NCBI GenBank assembly: GCA_036406595.1
Contig: DASXAR010000040.1
Location: 1 to 43,336 of the forward strand
Direction: 5' to 3'
Length of the DNA: 43,336 nt
From: VRUE01 sp036406595
Lineage (GTDB): Bacteria > Actinomycetota > Thermoleophilia > Solirubrobacterales > 70-9
The position numbers and the translations under genes are program-made. The notes under the pieces are model-generated. The model did not search any database. It had not been told where the DNA came from and worked only from the letters and a program-made list of their open reading frames with translations. Shown here piece by piece: positions 15,153-23,412 of the stretch; position 1 is the stretch's first letter; each line of letters opens with the position of its first letter.

Positions 15153-16082
15153 GTGTCGCTCACCGTCGTCGGTTCGATCGCCTTTGACTCCGTCCGCACC
15201 CCTTTCGGGGAGCGGGAGAGGATGCTGGGCGGAACCGCCGTCCACTTCTCGCTCGCGGCCAGCTTCTTCACCGAGGTGCGCCCCGTCGGCCCGGTCGGCG
15301 ACGACTTCGGCGGGGCGGAGTTCGAGGTGCTGGAGCGGCGCGGAGTGGTGGTCGACGACATCGAGCGGGTGCAGGGCGGCCACTCCTTCTTCTGGCGCGG
15401 CCACTACGAGTACGACCTCAACGTCGCCCACACAGAGGACACCCAGCTCGGGGTCTTCGCGGACTTCGAGCCGAAGCTGTCCGAGGCCTCCCGGGGAGCG
15501 GACATCCTCTTCCTCGCCAACATCCAGCCCGAGCTTCAGCGGCAGGTGAGGGCCCAGTGCCCAGAGGCCCGGTTCTGCGCCCTCGACTCGATGAACCTCT
15601 GGATCGAAACGGCGAAGGACTCGCTAATGGCGGCGATCTCCGAGGTCGACTGCGTGATCGTCAATGACGCCGAGATCCGCCAGCTGACCGGCGAGTCGAA
15701 CCTCGCCCGGGCGGCGCGGGCGGTGATGGATCGCGGCCCCAGCGCCGTCGTCGCCAAGCAGGGCGAGTACGGCGCCGCCCTGTTCACGCCCGGTGGCTTC
15801 TTCGCTCTGCCCGGCTTCCCGCTCGAGGACGTCCGCGATCCGACCGGCGCCGGCGACAGCTTCGCGGGCGGGTTCCTCGGCTACCTGGACGGTCAGGGCG
15901 GCGCGATCGACGACGCGAGCCTGCGGCGCGCAATGGGCTACGGCACGGTGCTCGCCTCCTTCAACGTCGAGGAGTTCGGCGCCGAGCGCGTCGCCGGTCT
16001 GAGCCGGGAGGAGATCGAGGCTCGCTTCGAGCAGCTGGTCGCGATGACGCGCTTCGAGCCCCTGCCTGCCGCCACCGAGTAG
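15153..16082 (+). CDS. PfkB/ribokinase-family carbohydrate or nucleoside kinase
   Basis: A 309-aa kinase of the ribokinase fold. The N-terminal MLGGTAVHFSLAAS replaces the usual GGAxxNxAxxxA signature, and the C-terminal DPTGAGDSFAGGFLGYL carries the anion hole and catalytic base D235. The middle VIVNDAEIRQLTGE is the family's ADP/ATP-side element. The substrate sugar or nucleoside cannot be determined. Start GTG 15153 gives MSLTVVGSIAFDSV, the normal beginning for the family, and lies 9 nt after TAACCT. It is divergent from the quinone reductase and followed 47 nt later by citrate synthase, which has its own promoter-like box. It appears complete. Confidence 0.9.
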   Translation: MSLTVVGSIAFDSVRTPFGERERMLGGTAVHFSLAASFFTEVRPVGPVGDDFGGAEFEVLERRGVVVDDIERVQGGHSFFWRGHYEYDLNVAHTEDTQLGVFADFEPKLSEASRGADILFLANIQPELQRQVRAQCPEARFCALDSMNLWIETAKDSLMAAISEVDCVIVNDAEIRQLTGESNLARAARAVMDRGPSAVVAKQGEYGAALFTPGGFFALPGFPLEDVRDPTGAGDSFAGGFLGYLDGQGGAIDDASLRRAMGYGTVLASFNVEEFGAERVAGLSREEIEARFEQLVAMTRFEPLPAATE

Positions 16083-16086
16083 CTGC

Positions 16087-16092
16087 GATACT
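16087..16092 (+). promoter_or_regulatory. Candidate -10 box of citrate synthase
   Basis: GATACT lies 37 nt before the ATG, with a strong GGAGGGG ribosome-binding site in the leader, so this is an ordinary leadered mRNA in contrast to many neighbours. No -35 match. Confidence 0.3.
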
Positions 16093-16129
16093 GGATTCGA
16101 CCACCAGGACACAAGCTCGAGGAGGGGTG

Positions 16130-17530
16130 ATGGCCACCGAGCAGCAGACCAGAGACGCAGCCGCCGACGGGGGGGTCGCAACAGGCTCAGACACCCTCAC
16201 GGTCACCGACAACAGGACCGGCCGGACCTACGAGCTGCCGATCACCGATCACACGGTCCGAGCGATGGACCTGCGCCAGATCAAGGTGTCGGAGGACGAA
16301 TTCGGGATGCTGTCCTACGACCCCGCCTTCACGAACACCGCGGCCTGCCGCTCGGCGATCACCTTCATCGACGGGGAGGCGGGCGTCCTCGAACACCGCG
16401 GCTACTCGATCGAGCAGCTCTGCGAGCGGTCGAGCTTCCTCGAGGTCGCCTACCTGCTGATCTTCGGCGAGCTGCCCACCGGTCCCCAGCTGGATCGCTG
16501 GAAATTCGACATCACCCACCACACCTTCGTCCATGAGGACCTGAAGCAGTTCTTCGAGGGGTTCCGCTATGACGCGCACCCGATGGGGATGCTGCTCGCG
16601 GGGGTGGGCGCGCTCTCCACCTTCTATCCCGACGCGAAGGGGATCGACGACCCGGAAGAGCGCTACATGGCGGCGGTGCGGCTGATTGCCAAGGTTCCGA
16701 CCCTCGCCGCCTTCTCCTACCGCCACAACATGGGGCTGCCGTACGTCTATCCCGACAACGACCTCAACTTCTCCGAGAACTTCCTCTCGATGATGTTCAA
16801 GAAGACCGAAATGAAGCACAAGCCGAACCCGAGCCTGTCGCGGGCCCTCGACGTGCTCTTCATCCTCCACGCCGACCACGAACAGAACTGCTCGACCAAC
16901 GCCGTGCGGGGCGTCGGCTCCTCCGGAGTGGACCCCTACTCCGCCGTGGCTGCAGGCGTCGCGGCGCTCTACGGTCCGCTCCACGGCGGGGCGAACGAGG
17001 CGGTGTTGCGGATGCTGCGCCGCATCGACTCGGTGGACAACATCCCCGACTTCCTCGAGCGGGTGAAGAACCGCGAAGAGAAATTGATGGGATTCGGGCA
17101 CCGGGTCTACAAGAACTACGACCCGCGCGCCCGCATCATCCAGCAGCACATGGAGGAGGTCTTCGAGGCGACCGAGTACAACCCGCTGGTCGAGATAGCC
17201 CGGGAGCTCGAGAGGCGCGCCCTCGACGACGACTACTTCACCTCGCGGAAGCTGTACCCGAACGTCGACTACTACTCGGGGATCATCTACGAGGCGCTCG
17301 ACATCCCGACCGACATGTTCACCGTGATCTTCGCCATCCCCCGCACCGCGGGCTGGGTCGCGCAGTGGATGGAGATGAACGACGACCCGGAGAAGAAAAT
17401 CGCCAGGCCGCGCCAGATCTACACCGGGGAGCGCGAACGCGATTACGTGCCGATCGCCGACCGTGACGGGCCCGAGAAAATCGTCGGGCCGCCGGCGCGG
17501 CGGCCGAAACGGCCGCGGCGGGGAGCGTAA
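16130..17530 (+). CDS. gltA: Citrate synthase
   Basis: A 466-aa citrate synthase that condenses oxaloacetate with acetyl-CoA at the entry of the TCA cycle. It resembles the type II (hexameric, NADH-sensitive) enzymes in length and in having an N-terminal beta domain (LTVTDNRTGRTYELPI). Active-site elements are HADHEQNCSTN, YGPLHGGANEAV, GFGHRVYKNYDPRA and the Asp in YPNVDYYSG. GGAGGGG precedes the start; ATG 16130 is preferred over the adjoining GTG 16127. The last ~12 residues are basic (RRPKRPRRGA), and their DNA forms a 7-bp GCGGCCG/CGGCCGC hairpin. It works with the aconitase and 2-oxoglutarate dehydrogenase found in this window. Confidence 0.96.
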   Translation: MATEQQTRDAAADGGVATGSDTLTVTDNRTGRTYELPITDHTVRAMDLRQIKVSEDEFGMLSYDPAFTNTAACRSAITFIDGEAGVLEHRGYSIEQLCERSSFLEVAYLLIFGELPTGPQLDRWKFDITHHTFVHEDLKQFFEGFRYDAHPMGMLLAGVGALSTFYPDAKGIDDPEERYMAAVRLIAKVPTLAAFSYRHNMGLPYVYPDNDLNFSENFLSMMFKKTEMKHKPNPSLSRALDVLFILHADHEQNCSTNAVRGVGSSGVDPYSAVAAGVAALYGPLHGGANEAVLRMLRRIDSVDNIPDFLERVKNREEKLMGFGHRVYKNYDPRARIIQQHMEEVFEATEYNPLVEIARELERRALDDDYFTSRKLYPNVDYYSGIIYEALDIPTDMFTVIFAIPRTAGWVAQWMEMNDDPEKKIARPRQIYTGERERDYVPIADRDGPEKIVGPPARRPKRPRRGA

Positions 17531-17574
17531 GCCGCCGCCTGCTCGCTAATCGGCGACCCGCTTGGAAGTTGACG

Positions 17575-17904
17575 GTGCGGCATGGGTCCGATGTGTCGCA
17601 CGAGAGGTTTGCGGATCTGGGCCAGGCGGTTGAGACGATGAGGGAGTGGGCGCTCGCGGTCCGGGCCGAGGGCTCGCCCGAGCCGGCGTCGATGCTGCGC
17701 GAGCTTTCACCGGCAGACCAGGTCCATGCCAGGCTCCAGCTCTCGGGCCGCGGCCTGCTGCGGCGGCCGGTCGCCGGGGTCGACGTGCGCGGGGACGGCA
17801 CCTTCGTCCCCTTCCGCGGAGGACTGAGGCGGGTCGAGCTCGACCCCTCCGCCCACGACACGCCATTCGACCTCGTGCGCGAGACTCTTGAAGGCCCCGG
17901 ATGA
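17575..17904 (+). CDS. Conserved-looking hypothetical protein (first of three-gene operon)
   Basis: A 109-aa cytoplasmic protein that I do not recognise. It has an amphipathic N-terminal helix (FADLGQAVETMREWALAVRAEG), then a beta-rich part (VHARLQLSGRGLLRRPVAGVDVRGDGTFVPFRGGLRRVELD). GTG 17575 is chosen because GGAAG lies 6 nt upstream; TTG 17569 is possible. Its stop overlaps the next start (ATGA), and that gene likewise overlaps a third, so the three proteins are made together. No signal peptide or membrane segment. Good GC3 supports coding. Confidence 0.75.
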   Translation: MRHGSDVSHERFADLGQAVETMREWALAVRAEGSPEPASMLRELSPADQVHARLQLSGRGLLRRPVAGVDVRGDGTFVPFRGGLRRVELDPSAHDTPFDLVRETLEGPG

Positions 17905-18215
17905 GTGACGAGCCGATCGACATCCCCAAGGGCAGCTATGCCGCGGGTCGGCGGCTGAAGCTGCCGGCCGGTGCCGAGGCGCCCTACACGGTCTTCGTCA
18001 ACGGCATCGAGCAGAGCGAGGGCGTGGACTGGGAGCTACGCGCCGGTGAGATCGTCTTCAACCGCGAGATCGTCAAGGAGACGGTCGGCAAGGGGCGCTG
18101 GCTCGCCATGTACCTGGGGCTCTTCGGCACCTACCGCAAGAACGAGACCGTCGACCTCCAGTTCCACCGCGGCGGCCGCGTGGAGCTCCTCTCCGACCTC
18201 CCCGTGCGCCGATGA
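17901..18215 (+). CDS. Hypothetical protein (second of three-gene operon)
   Basis: A 104-aa protein with a predicted all-beta pattern: KGSYAAGRRLKLPAG, PYTVFVNGIEQSEGVDWELRAGEIVFNREI, then KGRWLAMYLGLFGTYRKNETVDLQFHR. The phrase VFVNGIEQ...DWELRAGEIVFNR resembles phage-type structural beta modules with a 'need-to-know position' repeat, but I cannot assign a family. It starts inside the stop of the first gene and its own stop overlaps the DUF6941-like gene. No membrane or export signal. Confidence 0.75.
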   Translation: MSDEPIDIPKGSYAAGRRLKLPAGAEAPYTVFVNGIEQSEGVDWELRAGEIVFNREIVKETVGKGRWLAMYLGLFGTYRKNETVDLQFHRGGRVELLSDLPVRR

Positions 18216-18634
18216 AGATCGGGTTCCTCCTGCTCGCGGATCACAGCGAGGCCGTCAACGGCAAGCTCTACATGACGGGGGGAGGCTGGAACGTGCTGCG
18301 CCTCCCCGAGCTTCCGCACGACTGGGGCTTTCAGATCTCGCTCGGGATCGACGTCGCCTGGGACGAGACGAACGAACGACATAGCCTCGTCCTCAACCTG
18401 CAGGACCCGGACGGCGCCGAGCTGACCGAGGGCTTCGAGGCGGAGTTCGAGACCGGCCGCCCACCCGGGATGCCCGCCGGCCAGGAGCAGCGACTTGTGA
18501 TGTCGATCGGCACCGCGGCGACCTTCACCACGGCGGGACCGCACGCCGCGGTCGTCCACGTCAACGGCGAGGAGCTGGGGCGCGCCCGCTTCTACATCAC
18601 CGAGGGGGAGCAGCCCGCACCGGAGATCGGCTGA
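18212..18634 (+). CDS. DUF6941-like protein (third of three-gene operon)
   Basis: A 140-aa protein. The opening KIGFLLLADHSEAVNGKLYMTGGGWNVLR looks like the DUF6941 family, known mainly from actinobacteria and without an assigned function. The remainder is beta-rich, with a conserved-looking VHVNGEELGRARFYI near the end, like an immunoglobulin or C2-like sandwich. ATG 18212 overlaps the preceding stop by four bases. The UbiA gene converges 15 nt downstream. Co-translation of three small beta-rich proteins suggests one complex, but there is no direct clue to its role. Confidence 0.78.
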   Translation: MKIGFLLLADHSEAVNGKLYMTGGGWNVLRLPELPHDWGFQISLGIDVAWDETNERHSLVLNLQDPDGAELTEGFEAEFETGRPPGMPAGQEQRLVMSIGTAATFTTAGPHAAVVHVNGEELGRARFYITEGEQPAPEIG

Positions 18635-18649
18635 ACCGCGCCCCCGGGG

Positions 18650-19585
18650 TCAGTTGAAGACGTAGAGCAGGGCGAAGGCGACGATCGCGAAGGCGACGAT
18701 GCCGGCGATCAGCCCCCGGTCTTCGGCGACGATCGCGGCCGTGGAGCGATCGTCCGCACGGTCGTAGATCAGGTAGAGGTAGCGGAAGATGCAGTAGACC
18801 GCGGGGGGGATCGTCCACATCATCTGGCTGCCGACGATCGGCGAGTTGACCGCGTAGATCGAGTAGCTGATCACCGTCCCGGTCGTGACCAGGGCCACCA
18901 TCTGGTCGAGGAACGGGAGCGAGTAATGCTCGAGCACCGGCCTGCTGCTGGTCCCCTCGTGCAGCTCTGAGACCGCCTCCTGGCGGCGCTTGGTGACACC
19001 GAGGAAGAGGGCCAGCATGCCGGTGCAGAGGATCAGCCATTCGGAGGCGTGGGCGTCGACGGCGCTGGCGCCGGCCGCGACCCGGAGGATGAAAAGGCCG
19101 GCGAGCGTCATCACGTCGACGATCACGATCTGCTTCAGGCCGAGGCTGTAGGCGAGCTGGGCGGCGCCGTAACCGACCACCATCAGCCCCACTTCCCAGT
19201 TCACCGTCGCGAAGGCGAGCGCGATCGCAAGGACGGCGAGCAGCGGTGCGATCGTCAGCGCCGCCCGCTCGGAGAGCTCCCCGGCGGCGAGCGGCCGGAA
19301 GCGCTTCTTCGGGTGCTTGCGGTCCAGCTCGACGTCGACCAGGTCGTTGACGTAATAGCCGGCGCTGGAGATCGCGCAGAAGGCGACGAAGGTGAGGACC
19401 GCCTCGAGCACCTCGTGGGACTGGTTGAACTTGCCGGAGAAGAGGAGCCCGGCGAAGACGAAGACGTTCTTGATCCACTCCTGGGGGCGGCCGGTCTTGA
19501 TCGCAGCCCGCAGCGGCGAGCGCCGGGGCATGACCCGGGTGGCTTCGGGGGAGATCGTCGGGTGCTCGGAGGTGATCGTGCCCAT
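18650..19585 (-). CDS. UbiA-family prenyltransferase, decaprenyl-phosphate phosphoribosyltransferase-like
   Basis: A 311-aa polytopic membrane protein of the UbiA superfamily, with about eight or nine hydrophobic helices. The first aspartate-rich motif is NDLVDVELDRKHPKKRFRPLAAGEL and the second lies around YSLGLKQIVIVDVMTLAGLFILR. GRPQEWIKNVFVFAGLLFSG and the KRFRP segment match decaprenyl-phosphate phosphoribosyltransferase (Rv3806c type), which makes the precursor of decaprenyl-phosphoryl-arabinose. Another polyprenyl acceptor remains possible, since no arabinan genes are nearby. ATG 19585 is preferred; GTG 19612 and ATG 19531 are alternatives. It follows the acyl-CoA reductase/ADPS operon on the same strand. 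Confidence 0.85.
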   Translation of the reverse strand: MGTITSEHPTISPEATRVMPRRSPLRAAIKTGRPQEWIKNVFVFAGLLFSGKFNQSHEVLEAVLTFVAFCAISSAGYYVNDLVDVELDRKHPKKRFRPLAAGELSERAALTIAPLLAVLAIALAFATVNWEVGLMVVGYGAAQLAYSLGLKQIVIVDVMTLAGLFILRVAAGASAVDAHASEWLILCTGMLALFLGVTKRRQEAVSELHEGTSSRPVLEHYSLPFLDQMVALVTTGTVISYSIYAVNSPIVGSQMMWTIPPAVYCIFRYLYLIYDRADDRSTAAIVAEDRGLIAGIVAFAIVAFALLYVFN

Positions 19586-19630
19586 GATTGTGTCGCGGCA
19601 GCGTAGCGCCACGCCCCGCCCGACCAGTCG

Positions 19631-21310
19631 CTAGGGGTCGATCAGAACGCCGGGATTCATGACCGCGGCGGGGTCCAGCTCGGCCTTGGCGGCGCGCAGC
19701 GCGGCCGCAAAGGGGGCGGGTCGCTGGCGGTCATACCAGGGGCGGTGGTCGCGCCCGACCGCGTGATGGTGCGTGATCGTCCCTCCGCCCTCGATCACGG
19801 CCTCGGAGGCCGCCGCCTTGATCTCGTCCCACTGCTCGACCTCGCCGCCGCGGACCGCGGGAGCCATCACCGTGTAATAGGGCGCGGGGCCGTCCGGGTA
19901 GACGTGGGTGAAGCGGCAGCTGAGGCGCGGCGAGCCGGGGCCCTCCGCCGGGGCGTCGCAGACCTCGGCGATCTTCGACCGCGCCGTTTCCATCACGGTC
20001 GAATGGAACCGATCGAAGCGGTCCCAGGTGATCGCGGTCTCGAAGGTGTCGGACAGCACGCCGCAGGCGACGAAGGTGTCCCGCAGGTAGGGAGCTAGGA
20101 GGAAGGCCGAGCGCCAGGAGTCAACCGGCGATTGCTCTGCTTCCGCTCGCGCCGGAGGAGACAGAGATGGACCGGCGCTCGCTCTCGCGTCCGCATCGCC
20201 GGGTGGCACCTTTGACGCGACCTCGCCCGGAAGCCCACCATGATCGCGTGCGATTTCCAAGGCGATCTCCATGTCCCCGTCCACGGGATGGTGGGCGGAC
20301 TCGAAGCCGAGCACGAGAATGCTCCGCTCACCGCTTCCGGCGCCGCTCGTCCCCGCCTCGACCGAGTCGAGCAGCCGGCAGTTGGACGGGTGAAGGCCCG
20401 ACTGCGATATCTCGCGAACGGCGGCCGCAGCCGCCCCGAAGTCGTCGAACTCGACCCCGCAGGAGCTCTTGTGCGTGGGGCGGGGCCTGACGCGGACCCA
20501 GGCCTCGGCGATCACCCCGAGGATGCCCTCGGAGCCGATCAGCGCCCGGTCGGGCGATGGCCCGGCCCCCGAGCCGGGGAGGCGGCGGCTCTCCCACTCC
20601 CCCCTTGGGGTGATCGCCCGCACCGACTCGACCAGCTCATCGATGTGCGTGTAGAGCGTCGCGAAGTGCCCGCCGGCACGGGTTGCGACCCAGCCGCCGA
20701 GCGTCGAGAACTCAAACGATTGCGGGAAGTGCCGCAGGGTGAGGCCGTGCTCGCGCAGCTGGGCCTCCAGCCCCGGCCCCGTCGCTCCTGCCTGGATCCT
20801 CGCCGCGAGCGAAGCCGGATCGATCTCGAGAACGCGGTCGAGCCGGCGAAGGTCGAGGCAGACGACGGCACGATCGACCTCGCGCGCCTCGACCCCACCG
20901 ACCACGCTGGTCCCACCGCCGAAGGGCACGACCACCGCATCCTCCGTCTCCGCCCAGCCCAGCACCGCGTCGATCTCCGACTCGTCGCGGGGCATCGCGA
21001 CGAGATCGGGGGGGTTCTGGAACTCGCCCCGGAAGCCGCGGACGACGTCGCGATATGCCTTGCCCAGGGCGCGGGTGACCCGCTCCCGCCTGTCATCCGT
21101 GAAGAGGTCGCCGAACGCTGCCGGAGGCTTCAGCCGTGGCTCGCGGAGCTCGACCTCAGAGAGGGGGACCGGCCGCTCCGGTGGCCCGCCGAACCCGAGT
21201 CGCTCCCGGATTCCCTCGGCAGCCTGCTCCAGCTCCTGTCGCGAGGGCGCCTGGTCCTCGTAGCCCCACCCCCAGTGCTTGAGCCTTCGCTCAAGGACAG
21301 CTGCCGCCAT
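19631..21310 (-). CDS. FAD-dependent alkyl-dihydroxyacetonephosphate synthase-like protein
   Basis: A 559-aa flavoprotein of the VAO/PCMH family. The FAD domain has PFGGGTSVVGGVE and FSTLGGWVATRAGGHFATLYTHIDELV. The C-terminal part has the triple histidine H514-H515-H516 (ITHHHAVGRDH) and SCRFTHVYPDGPAPYYT, equivalent to the catalytic Tyr/His region of alkyl-DHAP synthase (AGPS), which swaps the acyl chain of acyl-DHAP for a fatty alcohol to make an ether bond. Length is close to bacterial homologues. ATG 21310 directly follows the TAG of the acyl-CoA reductase gene, so the two are one translational unit. That partner would supply the fatty alcohol. D-lactate/glycolate oxidase-like activity is the alternative. 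Confidence 0.85.
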   Translation of the reverse strand: MAAAVLERRLKHWGWGYEDQAPSRQELEQAAEGIRERLGFGGPPERPVPLSEVELREPRLKPPAAFGDLFTDDRRERVTRALGKAYRDVVRGFRGEFQNPPDLVAMPRDESEIDAVLGWAETEDAVVVPFGGGTSVVGGVEAREVDRAVVCLDLRRLDRVLEIDPASLAARIQAGATGPGLEAQLREHGLTLRHFPQSFEFSTLGGWVATRAGGHFATLYTHIDELVESVRAITPRGEWESRRLPGSGAGPSPDRALIGSEGILGVIAEAWVRVRPRPTHKSSCGVEFDDFGAAAAAVREISQSGLHPSNCRLLDSVEAGTSGAGSGERSILVLGFESAHHPVDGDMEIALEIARDHGGLPGEVASKVPPGDADARASAGPSLSPPARAEAEQSPVDSWRSAFLLAPYLRDTFVACGVLSDTFETAITWDRFDRFHSTVMETARSKIAEVCDAPAEGPGSPRLSCRFTHVYPDGPAPYYTVMAPAVRGGEVEQWDEIKAAASEAVIEGGGTITHHHAVGRDHRPWYDRQRPAPFAAALRAAKAELDPAAVMNPGVLIDP

Positions 21311-23302
21311 CTACCAATGAACGCCTTTCATCAGATGGGCGAAGGCGACGGCCTCGGTCGTCGGGGCGCGGTCGGGCGCCTGCTCCGCCTTGCCCTTCGC
21401 AGCCTGGGACTCGGGGAAGAGTTTGTAGGCGGTGTTGAGGATCCTGTCGCTCATCTTGGGCGCGACGGCGTAGAGAAGCTCGCCGAAGGTGCCGAGGCGA
21501 GTCGCCACCTTCTTCGGCTGCGAGATCATCGCGCCGGCGATCAGCTCCGCGGCCTCCTCCGGAGTGATCGCCGGAAACATGTCGTACATCCGCGTCGGCG
21601 CGATCATCGGCGTCCGCACGAGCGGCATGTGAATCGTCGTCATGTTGACGCCGTCGTCGATCACCTCGGACGCGATCACCCGGCTGAAGGCGTCGAGCGC
21701 CGCCTTCGACGCCACGTAGGCCGAGAAGCGGGGCGGGTTGGTCTGCGTGCCGATCGAGCTGACGTTGATGATGTGACCCGATTTGCGCGCCTGCATGGAG
21801 GGCAGGAGGGCGAGGATCAGCCGCACGGCGCCGAAGTAGTTGACCTGCATCGTGCGCTGGTAGTCATGGAAGCGCTCGTAGGAGAGCTCGACCGAGCGCC
21901 GGATCGAGCGGCCGGCGTTGTTGACGAGGATGTCGACCTGGCCGTGGTAGGCGAGCACCTCCTCCGCCATCCGCTCGATGTCATCTGTGTCGGAAAGGTC
22001 GCAGCGGTGGATGTGGGCGAGGCCTCCGGCGGACTCGATCTCGTGCTTGGTCTCTTCGAGCTTGTCCTCCGAGCGCGCGACCAGCAGCACCGTCCCGCCG
22101 GCGTCGGCGACCTTGACCGCGGTCGCTTTCCCGATCCCCGACGAGGCTCCGGTGATCAGCACGACCTTGCCTCGCACCGCGCTCGCCAGCGAGCGGTCCT
22201 TGAACAGGTCCGGGTCGAGATTTCGCTCCCAGTAGTCCCATACTCGGGCCGCATATGACTCGAGCGGCGGCACCTCGATGCCGGAGCCCTCGAGCGCCGC
22301 CCGGGCATTGCTGGAGTCGAAGCTGGTGGGGTAGCTGACGTAGTTGAGGATCCCGGCCGGAATTCCCAGCTCGCCGAGGGCCGCGGAGCCCACCCGCTTC
22401 GCCGGCGGAAAGAGCCGCAGCCCGCTCCGCACCATGCTCGTCACCGGGTCGGTTATGTCGGAGTCGAGCCTCAGGGCCGCCTGGGGCGCGTCGGCGACGC
22501 GGGCGAAGACGTTGAGCACCTCGCCCGCGGTTCGAGGTTCTGGATCGGTGAGGTGGAAGGCCTGACCGTCGAGGCCCGGCTGGTGCGCGATGTGGTCGAT
22601 AGCGGCGGCGACGAAGTCGACGGGGACGATGTTTATCTCGCCGCCTTCGACCCCCAGGGCGGGCAGCCAGGAGGGCAGCACCCTGCGCGCCCGTTGCAAC
22701 AGCTTGAAGAAGTAGTACGGACCGTCGACCTTGTCGATCTCGCCGGTGCGAGAGTCGCCGACCACTATCCCGGGCCGGTAGACCCGCCAGGGTCGCGTGC
22801 ACTCCTCGCGGACGACGCGCTCGGACTCGTGCTTGGTGCGGAAGTAGGGGTGGGTGTCGAGCCTTTCGGCCTCCTCGAACATGTCCTCCCGCCACTCGCC
22901 TCTGTAGAGGCCGGCCGCGGCGATCGAGCTGACGTGATGGAAGCAGCCGGCCTCGATCGACCTGGCGAGCTCGACCGCATGCCGGGTGCCCTCCACGTTG
23001 GCGACCTCCTGGGCCTCGTCGCCGGCGGTCATGTCGTAGATCGCCGCCAGGTGGAAGAAGTGATCGACGTTGCCGCGGAGGGTCAGCAGGTCCTCCTCGG
23101 AGACGCCCAGGCCCGGCTGAGAGAGGTCGCCGGCGATCGGGACGATCCGCGCCCCGTCCGCGCCCCAGGCGGTCCGCAGCTCCTCGAGGCGGCCGCGCGA
23201 TCCGGCCCGAACGAGGGCGAACACCGTGCCCTCGCGCTGGAGGAGGCGCTCCACGAGGTTGCGCCCGATGAATCCGGTGGCTCCGGTGACGAAGTGGTTC
23301 AT
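21311..23302 (-). CDS. Two-domain SDR fatty acyl-CoA reductase
   Basis: A 663-aa fusion of two short-chain dehydrogenase domains. The N-terminal extended SDR has GATGFIG (7-13) and Y153/K157, and the C-terminal classical SDR has GASSGIG (385-391) and Y529/K533, with S515-S516 in NVSSIG. This layout and length match bacterial fatty acyl-CoA reductases of the Maqu_2507 type, which reduce acyl-CoA through aldehyde to fatty alcohol using NADPH. TAGGCT lies 8 nt before ATG 23302, suggesting a leaderless start. The downstream alkyl-DHAP synthase-like gene starts immediately after the stop, so the alcohol is probably used for ether lipids. Mycolate-type ketoreduction or wax-ester synthesis are alternatives. 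Confidence 0.87.
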   Translation of the reverse strand: MNHFVTGATGFIGRNLVERLLQREGTVFALVRAGSRGRLEELRTAWGADGARIVPIAGDLSQPGLGVSEEDLLTLRGNVDHFFHLAAIYDMTAGDEAQEVANVEGTRHAVELARSIEAGCFHHVSSIAAAGLYRGEWREDMFEEAERLDTHPYFRTKHESERVVREECTRPWRVYRPGIVVGDSRTGEIDKVDGPYYFFKLLQRARRVLPSWLPALGVEGGEINIVPVDFVAAAIDHIAHQPGLDGQAFHLTDPEPRTAGEVLNVFARVADAPQAALRLDSDITDPVTSMVRSGLRLFPPAKRVGSAALGELGIPAGILNYVSYPTSFDSSNARAALEGSGIEVPPLESYAARVWDYWERNLDPDLFKDRSLASAVRGKVVLITGASSGIGKATAVKVADAGGTVLLVARSEDKLEETKHEIESAGGLAHIHRCDLSDTDDIERMAEEVLAYHGQVDILVNNAGRSIRRSVELSYERFHDYQRTMQVNYFGAVRLILALLPSMQARKSGHIINVSSIGTQTNPPRFSAYVASKAALDAFSRVIASEVIDDGVNMTTIHMPLVRTPMIAPTRMYDMFPAITPEEAAELIAGAMISQPKKVATRLGTFGELLYAVAPKMSDRILNTAYKLFPESQAAKGKAEQAPDRAPTTEAVAFAHLMKGVHW

Positions 23303-23310
23303 GCGTGTTC

Positions 23311-23316
23311 AGCCTA
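23311..23316 (-). promoter_or_regulatory. Candidate -10 box of the acyl-CoA reductase operon
   Basis: TAGGCT on the minus strand ends 8 nt before the ATG, with no ribosome-binding site between, consistent with leaderless transcription. Confidence 0.35.
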
Positions 23317-23398
23317 CCTTCCCTTCGACGGCGGGTCCGGTCACTCTCCCCTCCGTTTGGCGGGTGAAACATGGGGGAAGGAGGAAGGGGCCGTTCCA

Positions 23399-23404
23399 TA
23401 GACT
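23399..23404 (+). promoter_or_regulatory. Candidate -10 box of the 2-oxoglutarate dehydrogenase operon
   Basis: TAGACT ends 8 nt before ATG 23413. The purine-rich GGGGGAAGGAGGAAGGGG lies upstream of the box, too far away to act as a ribosome-binding site. Confidence 0.35.
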
Positions 23405-23412
23405 CAGATGCA

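Noticed and set aside
17500..17516. GCGGCCG-AAA-CGGCCGC hairpin as a citrate synthase terminator
   Set aside because: It lies inside the coding sequence, encodes the basic tail and is not followed by a T-tract.
20240..22258. A 672-codon open frame on the plus strand
   Set aside because: It is antisense to the alkyl-DHAP synthase-like and acyl-CoA reductase genes, has no recognisable domain and Arg/Asp/His-rich composition typical of GC-rich shadow frames.
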